A DNA stretch of 64,000 nucleotides from Intestinibacter bartlettii (lineage in GTDB: Bacteria; Bacillota; Clostridia; Peptostreptococcales; Peptostreptococcaceae). Within the stretch, counting starts at the first letter, position 1. Each line of letters opens with the position of its first letter. Under the pieces are notes generated by a model. It saw only the letters and a program-made list of their open reading frames with translations, did no database searches and was not told the origin of the DNA. Position numbers and translations under genes: made by a program. The stretch lies in assembly GCF_000154445.1 (NCBI RefSeq), contig NZ_DS499564.1. One strand, 5' to 3'. Positions 7,634 through 14,964 of the stretch are shown here, piece by piece.

Positions 7634-9028
7634 CTAGTCCGTGCCGTCGCCTTTCGCTTCGCACGTCGCCGTCCCGTCCTGCCTTGCTTGTGCAAGAGAG
7701 CCGATAGTCTGCAAAAAATCATGTCCTTTTGGGACTAAAGGCGTGTAAAATTCACTTATGACGCTTGTTCCCACATCACAATAGCCACGCCCCTTGATAC
7801 GCTTCTGAAAAAACTGCTTTTTCACATCTGAACCGAACAGCATACCGTAACCTAATTCACTGATACGCCCAAGTCCCACACGGAAATTGAAGTTATCTCT
7901 GATACCGTCCGAGAAATACTTTGCGTCTGGACGCTGGCAGGCAACGATAAGGAAATATCCTGCTTGTCGCCCTAACATAACGATTTTCTTTAACTGGCTA
8001 AGCAGGCTTACGCTTTCTTTCGTCCCCAGCATTTCAAAAAATGCTACATATTCATCAAAGATAAGAAAGCAGGGTGGCAGTCCCAGATAGGCATAGTTTT
8101 CGCCAGTCTTATAGTTCGGGTGTCGTTTCATTTCCTCACTTCGCTGTACCATGCCCTCATAAAAGGCATGGACGCAATCTATCATTTCTTCTTTGGTATG
8201 ATACACATTTCCCATAACTGTCCCTAAGTCTGCAAGGTCACCGTTCTTCGGGTCTAAGATATAAAGGACAGCGTTGGTATGCAGTAAGGCTTCAATGAGC
8301 GTCAGCAGAAAATAGGTTTTACCGCCACCAGTCCCACCAGCAATCAGAGCGTGAGGGAGTGCGTCATATTCCCAGACAAGATTTTTCATCAGTCTAAGAC
8401 AGCCGTTCTCTGCCCGTACTTCATCAATGGTAATGCGGTTCGCTATCATATCATAAAGCAGGGTATATTCGATATAGCCGTCATGCAAGGTCTTGTCGGT
8501 CAGCTCACAATACAAGCCACTTTCCAATTTATCCTCTAACCGTAAAAGCTGGTCTTGATATTTCCCCAGCGTAATTTCACAGCGGATATGAAGCAAGCCT
8601 TTTTCCATTTGATAGTAAATCTTTGGAAACCAGACGATTTTTTCCCTTGATCTGCCTTGCAGGTCAGTAAAAAAACCGCTATCTTGTACGGTATCGGCTT
8701 CATACCACTTGTTTTCCAGTATCATTCTTGCCAGCTTTTGACGGTGCAGGAGGTTCTTGAAATTGTCATAACAGAAGCGATAATACAGAAAAGCGACCAA
8801 TGCACAAACACCAGTCGCTATCAGTATGGTTATGAAGTTGTAAGGGGAGAGCGTCAAGCCGTTTTCTAACAAGCTAAAATGCTCCCAATCGGTACGCATG
8901 AGCTGTTTGATATTCAGTAGCAAAAGAACCGCTACAAATACAAACAGAAGCGTTCCTATGGAAAAGTGATAGACAAGGTGCTTGTCGCTGGCTCTGATAC
9001 GGTGTCCTTTATTCCAAATCTTACGCAT
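7634..9028 (-). CDS. Orf21-type FtsK/SpoIIIE coupling ATPase
   Basis: 464 residues, the coupling protein that delivers the relaxase-DNA complex to the transfer channel. Two N-terminal membrane helices (about residues 25-43 and 65-85) are followed by a cytoplasmic FtsK-type ATPase domain with Walker A AGGTGGGKT near residue 232 and Walker B CFLIFDEY near residue 315. Start ATG follows AAAGGAGTG. Its last residues lie beside the oriT hairpins. A terminator hairpin stands just upstream (9,059-9,084) because the PadR/HAAS cargo has been inserted between orf22 and orf21. Confidence 0.93.
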   Translation of the reverse strand: MRKIWNKGHRIRASDKHLVYHFSIGTLLFVFVAVLLLLNIKQLMRTDWEHFSLLENGLTLSPYNFITILIATGVCALVAFLYYRFCYDNFKNLLHRQKLARMILENKWYEADTVQDSGFFTDLQGRSREKIVWFPKIYYQMEKGLLHIRCEITLGKYQDQLLRLEDKLESGLYCELTDKTLHDGYIEYTLLYDMIANRITIDEVRAENGCLRLMKNLVWEYDALPHALIAGGTGGGKTYFLLTLIEALLHTNAVLYILDPKNGDLADLGTVMGNVYHTKEEMIDCVHAFYEGMVQRSEEMKRHPNYKTGENYAYLGLPPCFLIFDEYVAFFEMLGTKESVSLLSQLKKIVMLGRQAGYFLIVACQRPDAKYFSDGIRDNFNFRVGLGRISELGYGMLFGSDVKKQFFQKRIKGRGYCDVGTSVISEFYTPLVPKGHDFLQTIGSLAQARQDGTATCEAKGDGTD

Positions 9029-9054
9029 AAATCAATCACTCCTTTCTGGGTGTG

Positions 9055-9084
9055 AAAAAGCAGTCAATCCTAAGACTAACTGCT
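9055..9084 (-). terminator. Terminator hairpin after the PadR/HAAS cargo pair (copy 2 of a repeated hairpin)
   Basis: Bases 9,059-9,084 are identical to 5,340-5,365: AGCAGT/ACTGCT stem, then T5 on the minus strand. It stands immediately upstream of the orf21 ribosome binding site. Confidence 0.8.
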
Positions 9085-9100
9085 TAAATACACATACATA

Positions 9101-9667
9101 TTAAATTGATAAATTGTTTTTAGTTTTACTAATACCTTTGCAATAGGTAATCAATAACTTCCATGCACCTCGTCCTAATAAGAACAAGATTATCCCCGTG
9201 ATTAGTGATAAGATAAATACTGGGATAGGGCTTAAAGCTATATTTCCAAATTGAAAACCAATATAATCTACATAAGGAATATTCAAATGTAATAAATAAT
9301 CTACTAATTTTATAATCCCTAATACAGCAGAAGCAACACCACACAGAATAAAAGTAGGTGCAACAATAACTAAAACTGGTATTACAAACAATCCAGAAAA
9401 ACCTACTAAGCTATAAAAAGCACAAACTGTTAAAAATCTGTTCCAGCTAAAACCGTTTTCCTTTGCAAGTAAATCTCCAAGATAGGCTTTTGCAAGGTCT
9501 TTTGGCTTTCCTAATCTAGTTAAAATTTGTTCTGTTGAGAGGTTTTCGCTTTCCATTTCTAAAATAGAGCCTTTTATTTCCTTTACAATATCAACACGTT
9601 CAGAAGTTGGAAGTGGTTTCAAACATTTATCAATAGTATCTAAGTATTTTTCAAACGTAGTATTCAT
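9101..9667 (-). CDS. HAAS/DUF1700-domain membrane protein (PadR partner)
   Basis: 188 residues. The first 75 form the HAAS (DUF1700) helical domain (YLDTIDKCLKPLPTSERVDI, then a QILTRLGKPKDLAKAYL segment). Three or four membrane helices follow. Genes of this type sit beside PadR regulators; the HAAS domain is thought to link membrane status to PadR-controlled expression. The start is preceded by GGAGAATAAAATT within the last codons of padR, so the two are co-transcribed and likely coupled. The pair is AT-rich relative to the transfer genes and is absent from Tn916, so it is cargo. No effector such as an ABC transporter is next to it. Confidence 0.85.
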   Translation of the reverse strand: MNTTFEKYLDTIDKCLKPLPTSERVDIVKEIKGSILEMESENLSTEQILTRLGKPKDLAKAYLGDLLAKENGFSWNRFLTVCAFYSLVGFSGLFVIPVLVIVAPTFILCGVASAVLGIIKLVDYLLHLNIPYVDYIGFQFGNIALSPIPVFILSLITGIILFLLGRGAWKLLITYCKGISKTKNNLSI

Positions 9668-9671
9668 AATT

Positions 9672-10013
9672 TTATTCTCCTTTCAAATCAGACATAGCAT
9701 TTAATAAATTTTCCCATTCAGTATTCATAGCGTCCAGATAATTTTTTCCGTCTGGTGTTAATGAATAATACTTACGAGGTGGCAAGCCCTCTGTGGACTC
9801 TTGCCAAGTTGATTGCAAGTAGTTTTCCTTTTGTAATCTTCTTAACAATGGATATACTGTACTTTCCGTAGAAGTAATTATAGGATATTTGCTCAATTCT
9901 TGTAAAATCTCATACCCATAATATACTTTTTTATCCAGCATTAACAAAATACAATATTCCAATGTACCTCGCACTATTTGAGATTTCCATTTGTCTAAGT
10001 TCATGTTGTTCAC
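9672..10013 (-). CDS. PadR-family transcriptional regulator
   Basis: 113 residues with the PadR winged-helix signature: an initial RGTLEYCILLMLDKKVYYGY segment, then STVYPLLRRLQKENYL as recognition helix region and RKYYSLTPDGKNYL as wing. Such regulators are dimers that repress promoters until an inducer binds. A promoter with a GTAC...GTAC dyad in its spacer lies directly upstream (10,037-10,065), which suggests self-repression. It is followed five bases later by its HAAS-domain partner and then by the repeated terminator. Confidence 0.9.
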   Translation of the reverse strand: MNNMNLDKWKSQIVRGTLEYCILLMLDKKVYYGYEILQELSKYPIITSTESTVYPLLRRLQKENYLQSTWQESTEGLPPRKYYSLTPDGKNYLDAMNTEWENLLNAMSDLKGE

Positions 10014-10036
10014 CTCACTGTTTTCTTGATAGGTAT

Positions 10037-10065
10037 ATCGTACTACACAGTACTTTGAATGTCAA
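10037..10065 (-). promoter_or_regulatory. padR promoter with probable PadR operator
   Basis: Perfect -35 TTGACA (10,060-10,065), 17-base spacer, -10 TACGAT (10,037-10,042). The spacer contains the dyad GTACTGTGTAGTAC (10,040-10,053), a likely binding site for the PadR product. A second repeated word, GATATACCT, occurs on both sides of the promoter. Confidence 0.75.
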
Positions 10066-10114
10066 CAGTATATTTTAATTGAACAACACTTTTTTTTGAA
10101 AGGTATATCAATTA

Positions 10115-10498
10115 CTATTTTTTCGGTTGTCCCTGCGTGTTATTATTCTGTGGATTGCCTGCGTTCTGGTTGCCTTTATTCTTCAACACAATATCCTCTG
10201 CCTTTACATACCAGTCCACATCTGCACCCGTATAGGTTTTTCGTGATACCGTATCGGCTACGGGATTGACAAGCTCCACGACTGCATTGTAAGGAAATTC
10301 CCTTAACGGTACTTCTGGCGGTACGGACACGGGGATAATTCCACCATGCAGACTGCACTTCAAATCATAGATACGCTTTTTAAGCTGGGTACTCGGTGTC
10401 CCGTCCTCATTTTGTAAGAACACATCACGCACTGCTGTAAATTTTAATTCTCCAAATGTTTTCTCTTTGTCAATAACAAACCCGTTTGATAATCTCAT
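10115..10498 (-). CDS. Orf22-type DUF961 (YdcP) protein
   Basis: 127 residues, the equivalent of Tn916 Orf22. It starts MRLSNGFVIDKEKTFGELKF and belongs to DUF961 like its neighbour orf23: both share FGxLxF near the N-terminus, a central R-YNL/YDLK segment and a VELVNP/VKLVNPK strand. The C-terminal tail is rich in N, Q and G. DUF961 proteins are always near the front of the transfer operon and are probably accessory factors for DNA processing; precise role unknown. Start ATG behind GGAGTG. Confidence 0.88.
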   Translation of the reverse strand: MRLSNGFVIDKEKTFGELKFTAVRDVFLQNEDGTPSTQLKKRIYDLKCSLHGGIIPVSVPPEVPLREFPYNAVVELVNPVADTVSRKTYTGADVDWYVKAEDIVLKNKGNQNAGNPQNNNTQGQPKK

Positions 10499-10513
10499 AA
10501 ATTCTTCACTCCT

Positions 10514-10840
10514 TTACTTTTCTTCAACTGCTACAATATCATCAGCAACTAATACATAATCGGTATGTCCCATATCCCCGATTGCGTAACCTCTGCCATA
10601 TAACTTCGGATTGACAAGTTTTACTTTCTGCTCATACTTGAACTTCTTTTCGCCAGCCTGCACGGGAATTTCTACCACAACATTTTCGCCTTTCTGTACG
10701 TCGGAATAAAGGTTATAGCTTCGTCTGGCTAAGACCCTGCGATTATTTTTATCTCTTTCAAAGACTGGCTCGCTTTCGCCTGCAAATTCAAGAGTTCCAA
10801 AAGACTGTGCCATATCTGGCACGACATATTTCATCTCCAT
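10514..10840 (-). CDS. Orf23-type DUF961 (YdcP) protein
   Basis: 108 residues, the equivalent of Tn916 Orf23 and the first gene of the core transfer operon. The motifs QSFGTLEFAGE, RRSYNLYS and KLVNPKLYGRGYA show the DUF961 fold shared with orf22, from which it is separated by 15 bases. Start ATG behind GAGGTAAAACAAT. A structured leader lies upstream between it and the adhesin gene, where regulation of the operon is most likely exercised. Confidence 0.88.
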   Translation of the reverse strand: MEMKYVVPDMAQSFGTLEFAGESEPVFERDKNNRRVLARRSYNLYSDVQKGENVVVEIPVQAGEKKFKYEQKVKLVNPKLYGRGYAIGDMGHTDYVLVADDIVAVEEK

Positions 10841-10919
10841 ATTGTTTTACCTCGTTTCTTTCTATATTTGATAAGTTTTTTAATTGTGATTTCTTATTCT
10901 GGCGGTTTGGAAAGTACCA

Positions 10920-10980
10920 GCAATCCCCCAGATAGTAAAGGGTAAAATCAATGCTTACGCACCCTTGACTATCCGTGTTC
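10920..10980 (-). promoter_or_regulatory. Structured leader upstream of the orf23 operon
   Basis: Bases 10,931-10,943 and 10,961-10,973 pair into a 12-bp stem interrupted by one mismatch (GATAGT.AAGGGT with ACCCTT.ACTATC) around a 17-base loop. It lies in a 238-base interval between the adhesin stop and the orf23 start. There is no T-run after the stem, so it is not a simple terminator; it may be a regulatory RNA such as an antiterminator element. A 92-codon frame crosses the region but looks incidental. Confidence 0.5.
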
Positions 10981-11078
10981 TTGCAGGTTGTAGGCAGACA
11001 AGCCAGAATAAGCAAAAATCTGCCGTTTGACAGCTTCGGCGGAGAGCGTGATTTTTCTTTCCTCATACCGTTACCGCC

Positions 11079-14000
11079 TTATGATTTCTTCATTTTACGG
11101 CGTTTGTAAAGATATGTTCCAGCCAGTCCACCAGCAGACGCAAGCAACATCACGATAAATGCCATTACATTTGTACTGTCGCCCGTTTTGGGACTGTCGC
11201 TAGGTCTGTTAGGCTTTTCCGGTGTCGGTGGTGTTTCGGGTTTCTCTGGTTCTTCTGGCTTTTCCTTAAAAGTAATCGTCTGTCCCTTATCCTCAATATC
11301 CTTATGCTCGGTAACTTTCTTCGGCTCGTCTGGATTGCTTAAATCGTATAATTCCTCAAAAGTTACAAGCTGTTTGCCGTCAAGAGAAGTAGCGTCAAAC
11401 GTAAAAGCAACTTCCACTTTCATAGTTTCGCTGTCAGCAATAAAAGTGTAATCACTTTCCACACGTTTTCCATTGATAAGAAGTTCTGCATTTTCTTCTT
11501 TCAACATCTGCCAGCCCACAAGTTTGTACTGTGTACCGACTTCTAAGCCCTCTAAGGTTACGGTATCAATGATTGTAACGTCTTTTCCTGCTTTAAGCTC
11601 TTTGTTGCCGTCCTTATCGGTAGCGGTAGTATGTATCTTGATGATACGCTCTGTGATAAGTACCGTTTGCCCGTCGTCCTCAATGTCTTTGTGTTCTGCA
11701 ACTTTTACGGGTTCGTCTGAATTGCTGAAATCATATAATTCTTCAAAGGTAACAAGGTTTTTGCCACCTAAAGCAGACGCATTGAATGTATAGGAAATTT
11801 CCACTTTCATTTCTTCATCATCAGCGACAAAGGTATAATCGTTTTCTACACGTTTCCCGTCAATGATAAGCTCGGCGTTTTCTTCATTTAACATCTGCCA
11901 GCCTTTCAACTGATACTTTGTGCCTTTTGTAAGTCCGTCTAATTTGACAGTATCAACGATTGTAACCTCTTTTCCTGCAAGGATAGTCTTTTCGCCGTCT
12001 TTGCTGGTCGCTGTGGTATGAATAGAGATTTCTTTTTCGTATTCATCAGTTAGCGTTCCTAAATCAATCACAAGGTTATTTCTTGATACCACGATTTCAA
12101 AAGGTGGGATAAGTTCAAAGCCTTTGTTACTATCGCAACGCATTTCTTCAATGATATAGGTATCATAAGGTAATGCCCCCTTGCTGTCGTCTGGTTCAGA
12201 AGTCCCAAACCACACACCGTCCTCACTGGTCTTGCCTGCGTTTGTATTGTGCTTATGAGAAGCCCAGTCAGCAGAAGTGGAAAACTGCCCGTTATCATCA
12301 GTTACCACAACATGATTTTCGCCCGTTGTCTTGCTTGTGATCCTAAAAGGAACATCAGCAAGACGCTTGTGTGTACCTGCACCGATTTTTACGCCCTCAA
12401 TATCCCCACGCTTAATCTGATTGTAGATAGAGTGGGCTTCGTCGGTTAAGTCCACGATTTTTCCATTCTCTGTGATTGCAAAGTCAATCGGCTTCGCACC
12501 GTCTGTCAAGTAACCGTCGGGAGCTTCACTCTCAACGATACGGAATTTCCCATAAGGTAAAAGGTCAGCAGAAGTAGAAGCCACACCCTCAATATCTGTA
12601 CGAATTGTCTTTACCACTTCATTTTTCTTATATAGCTTGCCCTCAACCAAAACAGAATTGTCATTTAAGGAAATGACGTCAAAAGCAGTATCTTTCAAAG
12701 TGGCACTTCCTTGTGGTTTGGTATCGCCCGTTTCTAAATCTCGTTTCTGAATTTTAACACCGCCACGGATAACCTTGTCTGATACGGAAAACTGATTACT
12801 CCCAGATAATACGGCAAGGTCGCCGTCCTCGGTAATCTGTGTAAGGTATAAGCCTTTTATCTGTTCGGACTTATCGCCAGTCTGCATATATGCACCCTCT
12901 AACAAGTAGCCGTTTGGAGCTTTTGTTTCTTCAACGGTTAGCGTTCCAAGTGGAAGAACCGCCTTGCCGTCCTGCATATAGAAGCTATCGCCAGATACCT
13001 TGTATGCGTCCGCTAATTTTGTGATGTAGTGAGTTGTCCCGTCGCTGTCTGTTTCAGCGATTGTCTTTGTAACCCATGTACGAGTAGCTTCGGCAGGGAG
13101 ATTGTCTTTATTATAGAAGCCTGCATAATACTTCCATGTAAATTCCGCACCTGCTAAAGAAGCGTTCCCTTGCGGATTGTCTTTCTGTGTTTCCATATCA
13201 ATCTTGAAAAGCTCAATCAAAGTGTCCGTTACTTTTGGCGTATCAGATACTTTCAATGTTGCTGTCTTTCCAGCTTCAACCTTTAAGGAATATACAGTTT
13301 TATCCACTTTATATCCTGCTGGTGCGGATAATTCCTTGATATAGACTGTGCCTGCTTTTACCTCTACAATATCTGTATTTCCGTTTTCATCAGTCGTAAG
13401 GGGAGCAAGCTGTTTCGTGCAGTCCTTATCAGAAAAGACACCATAGGTTGCACCTGCAATAGCGTAATTCCCGTTACCGTCTGTAATGCTAGTATTACTG
13501 GAAGTCTTTTGTAATTTCGCATTTCCGACATTCAGCTTCGCCCAGAATTGTCCCAATTCCTGCCCCTCGCCAGAGTAGATATAACCGCCACATTCATAGC
13601 GTCCTTTATTTTTTTTGACAAAGGCTCTTGCACCAGAGAAAACTTCGTCCTGCGTTGCCTTTGGAATTTCATCATAAGAAGCTCGCACGTTATCACATTG
13701 CCAGCCAAGATGTACGCTCAATCTCTGCCAGACCACACATTGTTCCAACAGATAGACTTGCTTGTAGTTCAATTCCTTGTGAGTTTCGCCATACTGTTTG
13801 ACATACTCTAAGGATAACGCCACATCTGAAATCTGGTCGGCACTCATGCGTGAGCTTGCGTCAGCTCTGGTCTTGTAGCCATTCTTAAAATCTGTATTGA
13901 TGTCGATACAATAGGCAGTTTCGCCCTCGACTTTCATATAGCCCTCATTGAATGTCGAACCGATAGAACCGTCATTCATTACTTTTTCAATGATACCGAC

Positions 14001-14123
14001 ACGCTCTGCACTTTCCGTCCAGTATTGCTTACTTTCTGCATGGACAGGTGTAGTCGGTAAAGCAGTAACGACAGTTGCAAGAACTAAGAAGCCCGTACAC
14101 AATCGTTTCCATGTCTTTTTCAT
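11079..14123 (-). CDS. Sortase-anchored VaFE/Cna-B surface adhesin with thioester domain
   Basis: About 1,014 residues. MKKTWKRLCTGFLVLATVV begins a signal peptide ending near PVHA; ATG 14123 has AAGGAG upstream, so 26 further in-frame codons are excluded. The N-terminal region (YCIDI and EQCVVWQ) resembles thioester adhesin domains. Several Cna-B/SpaA-like domains follow (for example KELSAPAGYKV, VEETKAPNGYLL and VESEAPDGYL), then two VaFE repeats (IHTTAT...VTFEELYD...EHKDIED.GQT) typical of T-Q ester-bonded stalk domains. A proline-rich spacer leads to SPKTG, a membrane helix and a basic tail. The motif matches the (S/P)PxTG signal of Clostridioides difficile sortase B better than LPxTG. 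Probably a cell-surface adhesin carried by the element. Confidence 0.9.
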   Translation of the reverse strand: MKKTWKRLCTGFLVLATVVTALPTTPVHAESKQYWTESAERVGIIEKVMNDGSIGSTFNEGYMKVEGETAYCIDINTDFKNGYKTRADASSRMSADQISDVALSLEYVKQYGETHKELNYKQVYLLEQCVVWQRLSVHLGWQCDNVRASYDEIPKATQDEVFSGARAFVKKNKGRYECGGYIYSGEGQELGQFWAKLNVGNAKLQKTSSNTSITDGNGNYAIAGATYGVFSDKDCTKQLAPLTTDENGNTDIVEVKAGTVYIKELSAPAGYKVDKTVYSLKVEAGKTATLKVSDTPKVTDTLIELFKIDMETQKDNPQGNASLAGAEFTWKYYAGFYNKDNLPAEATRTWVTKTIAETDSDGTTHYITKLADAYKVSGDSFYMQDGKAVLPLGTLTVEETKAPNGYLLEGAYMQTGDKSEQIKGLYLTQITEDGDLAVLSGSNQFSVSDKVIRGGVKIQKRDLETGDTKPQGSATLKDTAFDVISLNDNSVLVEGKLYKKNEVVKTIRTDIEGVASTSADLLPYGKFRIVESEAPDGYLTDGAKPIDFAITENGKIVDLTDEAHSIYNQIKRGDIEGVKIGAGTHKRLADVPFRITSKTTGENHVVVTDDNGQFSTSADWASHKHNTNAGKTSEDGVWFGTSEPDDSKGALPYDTYIIEEMRCDSNKGFELIPPFEIVVSRNNLVIDLGTLTDEYEKEISIHTTATSKDGEKTILAGKEVTIVDTVKLDGLTKGTKYQLKGWQMLNEENAELIIDGKRVENDYTFVADDEEMKVEISYTFNASALGGKNLVTFEELYDFSNSDEPVKVAEHKDIEDDGQTVLITERIIKIHTTATDKDGNKELKAGKDVTIIDTVTLEGLEVGTQYKLVGWQMLKEENAELLINGKRVESDYTFIADSETMKVEVAFTFDATSLDGKQLVTFEELYDLSNPDEPKKVTEHKDIEDKGQTITFKEKPEEPEKPETPPTPEKPNRPSDSPKTGDSTNVMAFIVMLLASAGGLAGTYLYKRRKMKKS

Positions 14124-14158
14124 AAATCTAATGCTCCTTTCATTTTGGGTAATAAAAT

Positions 14159-14213
14159 AGCCGTCCAATAAGAACGGCTGGAAATAGAAAAGGAACGTCA
14201 TTTTAGGCGTTCC
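14159..14213 (-). terminator. Two tandem terminator-like hairpins upstream of the adhesin
   Basis: Minus strand: GGAACG/CGTTCC (14,192-14,213) followed by TTTTCTATTT, then AGCCGT/ACGGCT (14,159-14,179) followed by ATTTTATT. Both precede the adhesin ribosome binding site and would stop most transcripts entering from the end of the element. Confidence 0.65.
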
Positions 14214-14314
14214 ATAGTCTATAAAATATTCAATTTTTTTCTTGTTTCAATACTGATGTGCTGTACCATATCTTTGCATATCTAGGAAAACTGGCGTATC
14301 AAGGCTCATTCAAT

Positions 14315-14336
14315 GGTAGTAAATAAGTAGTAAATT
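14315..14336. repeat. Tandem integrase arm-type sites (DR2-like) near the element end
   Basis: Two 11-base units in tandem, GGTAGTAAATA and AGTAGTAAATT. The second equals the DR2 sequence bound by the N-terminal domain of Tn916 integrase as known from structural work. Their placement just inside the composition break marks this as the recombination end of the element. Confidence 0.8.
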
Positions 14337-14413
14337 GATGTATTTGTTCCCTTGAAAATGCTGATAGATACTGTGTTTTAGCGGATAATCAGATTTTTAT
14401 TGTGTTTTTAATA

Positions 14414-14440
14414 TAAAAAGACCAGGTATTGCTACCTAGC
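14414..14440 (-). terminator. Terminator of the 112-residue gene at the insertion site
   Basis: AGGTA-GCAA-TACCT hairpin followed on the minus strand by CTGGTC and T5. It lies between the gene and the probable end of the conjugative element, so the element seems to have entered just downstream of this gene. Confidence 0.65.
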
Positions 14441-14448
14441 CTTTCGTT

Positions 14449-14787
14449 TTATAATTCATTATTAAAGAATATTTTTACTTCACTGTCTTTGAAGTCAATT
14501 CTATAATAGTCGTAATCGTCATCTTCATCATAATACTCAGTAAACATGTCGAATGCTTCTGTATCATGTACCAATCTTTCAATAGAGTCTACTTTAAATT
14601 TTTCCATATTAACATTTGTGTTGAAATATATACCAGTTATCCCCTTGTTTGTGTCCATCTTTAGCGAACTCGCATCATTTAAATATATGTCAAATGCGTT
14701 AGTTGTAATATATATACATTCTAGATCCTTTTGAGTTATTCTTTCTAACTCTGCTAAAATTTCTTCTGGTTTTATTATTTCCATCAT
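14449..14787 (-). CDS. Hypothetical acidic protein, 112 residues
   Basis: Not recognised. The protein is soluble and acidic (a YYDEDDDYDYYRIDF segment near the C-terminus), with no signal peptide or membrane helix and a mixed alpha/beta pattern. It starts at ATGATG behind a strong GGGAGGGG site, so either ATG could be used. It has its own terminator and sits as the first host gene beyond the conjugative element. Codon use is AT-rich like the rest of the chromosome. It could be an immunity-like or small regulatory protein, but nothing in the sequence decides this. Confidence 0.6.
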   Translation of the reverse strand: MMEIIKPEEILAELERITQKDLECIYITTNAFDIYLNDASSLKMDTNKGITGIYFNTNVNMEKFKVDSIERLVHDTEAFDMFTEYYDEDDDYDYYRIDFKDSEVKIFFNNEL

Positions 14788-14903
14788 GTTATACCCCTCC
14801 CATTTTGGTCTTTAATTGTAGTATACCACAATATTCCAGTTCAGAAACATTATTTACAAGTTTATATTATTTTTCAGATTCAGATAAATTTTTTAGGAGT
14901 AAA

Positions 14904-14939
14904 TCAAAAAAGACATGTTCCTAAGAACATGCCTTTTTT
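14904..14939. terminator. Bidirectional terminator after the MFS gene
   Basis: GGCATGTTC/GAACATGTC stem (14,912-14,933) with A6 on one side and T6 on the other. It serves the minus-strand transporter gene. Confidence 0.85.
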
Positions 14940-14964
14940 GATATATAATAATAATTATCATAAA

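Larger units (their letters stand above)
1..14412. mobile_element. Tn916-family integrative conjugative element, transfer half (one end inside the window)
   Basis: The gene order orf23, orf22, orf21, oriT, orf20, orf19, ArdA, orf17, orf16, orf15 on the minus strand is that of the Tn916 conjugation module. GC content is clearly higher than in the DNA beyond 14.4 kb. The inner end is set by two tandem integrase arm-type repeats at 14,315-14,336, and by a T-rich/A-rich stretch at about 14,404-14,420 that looks like a Tn916 target; the exact end is uncertain by tens of bases. The integrase/excisionase end lies left of position 1. Cargo not found in Tn916 itself: a VaFE adhesin, a PadR/HAAS pair, a SnoaL-like gene and a second ArdA. 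No tetracycline resistance gene is visible in this part. Confidence 0.93.

Noticed and set aside
10788..11066. 92-codon minus-strand frame between the adhesin and orf23
   Set aside because: It overlaps the start of orf23, its predicted peptide has no domain-like pattern, and the region contains a strong RNA hairpin; a leader is the better reading.
1..14412. Tetracycline resistance or other antibiotic resistance cargo
   Set aside because: No resistance gene is found in the visible part; the region where tet(M) sits in Tn916 lies outside the window.
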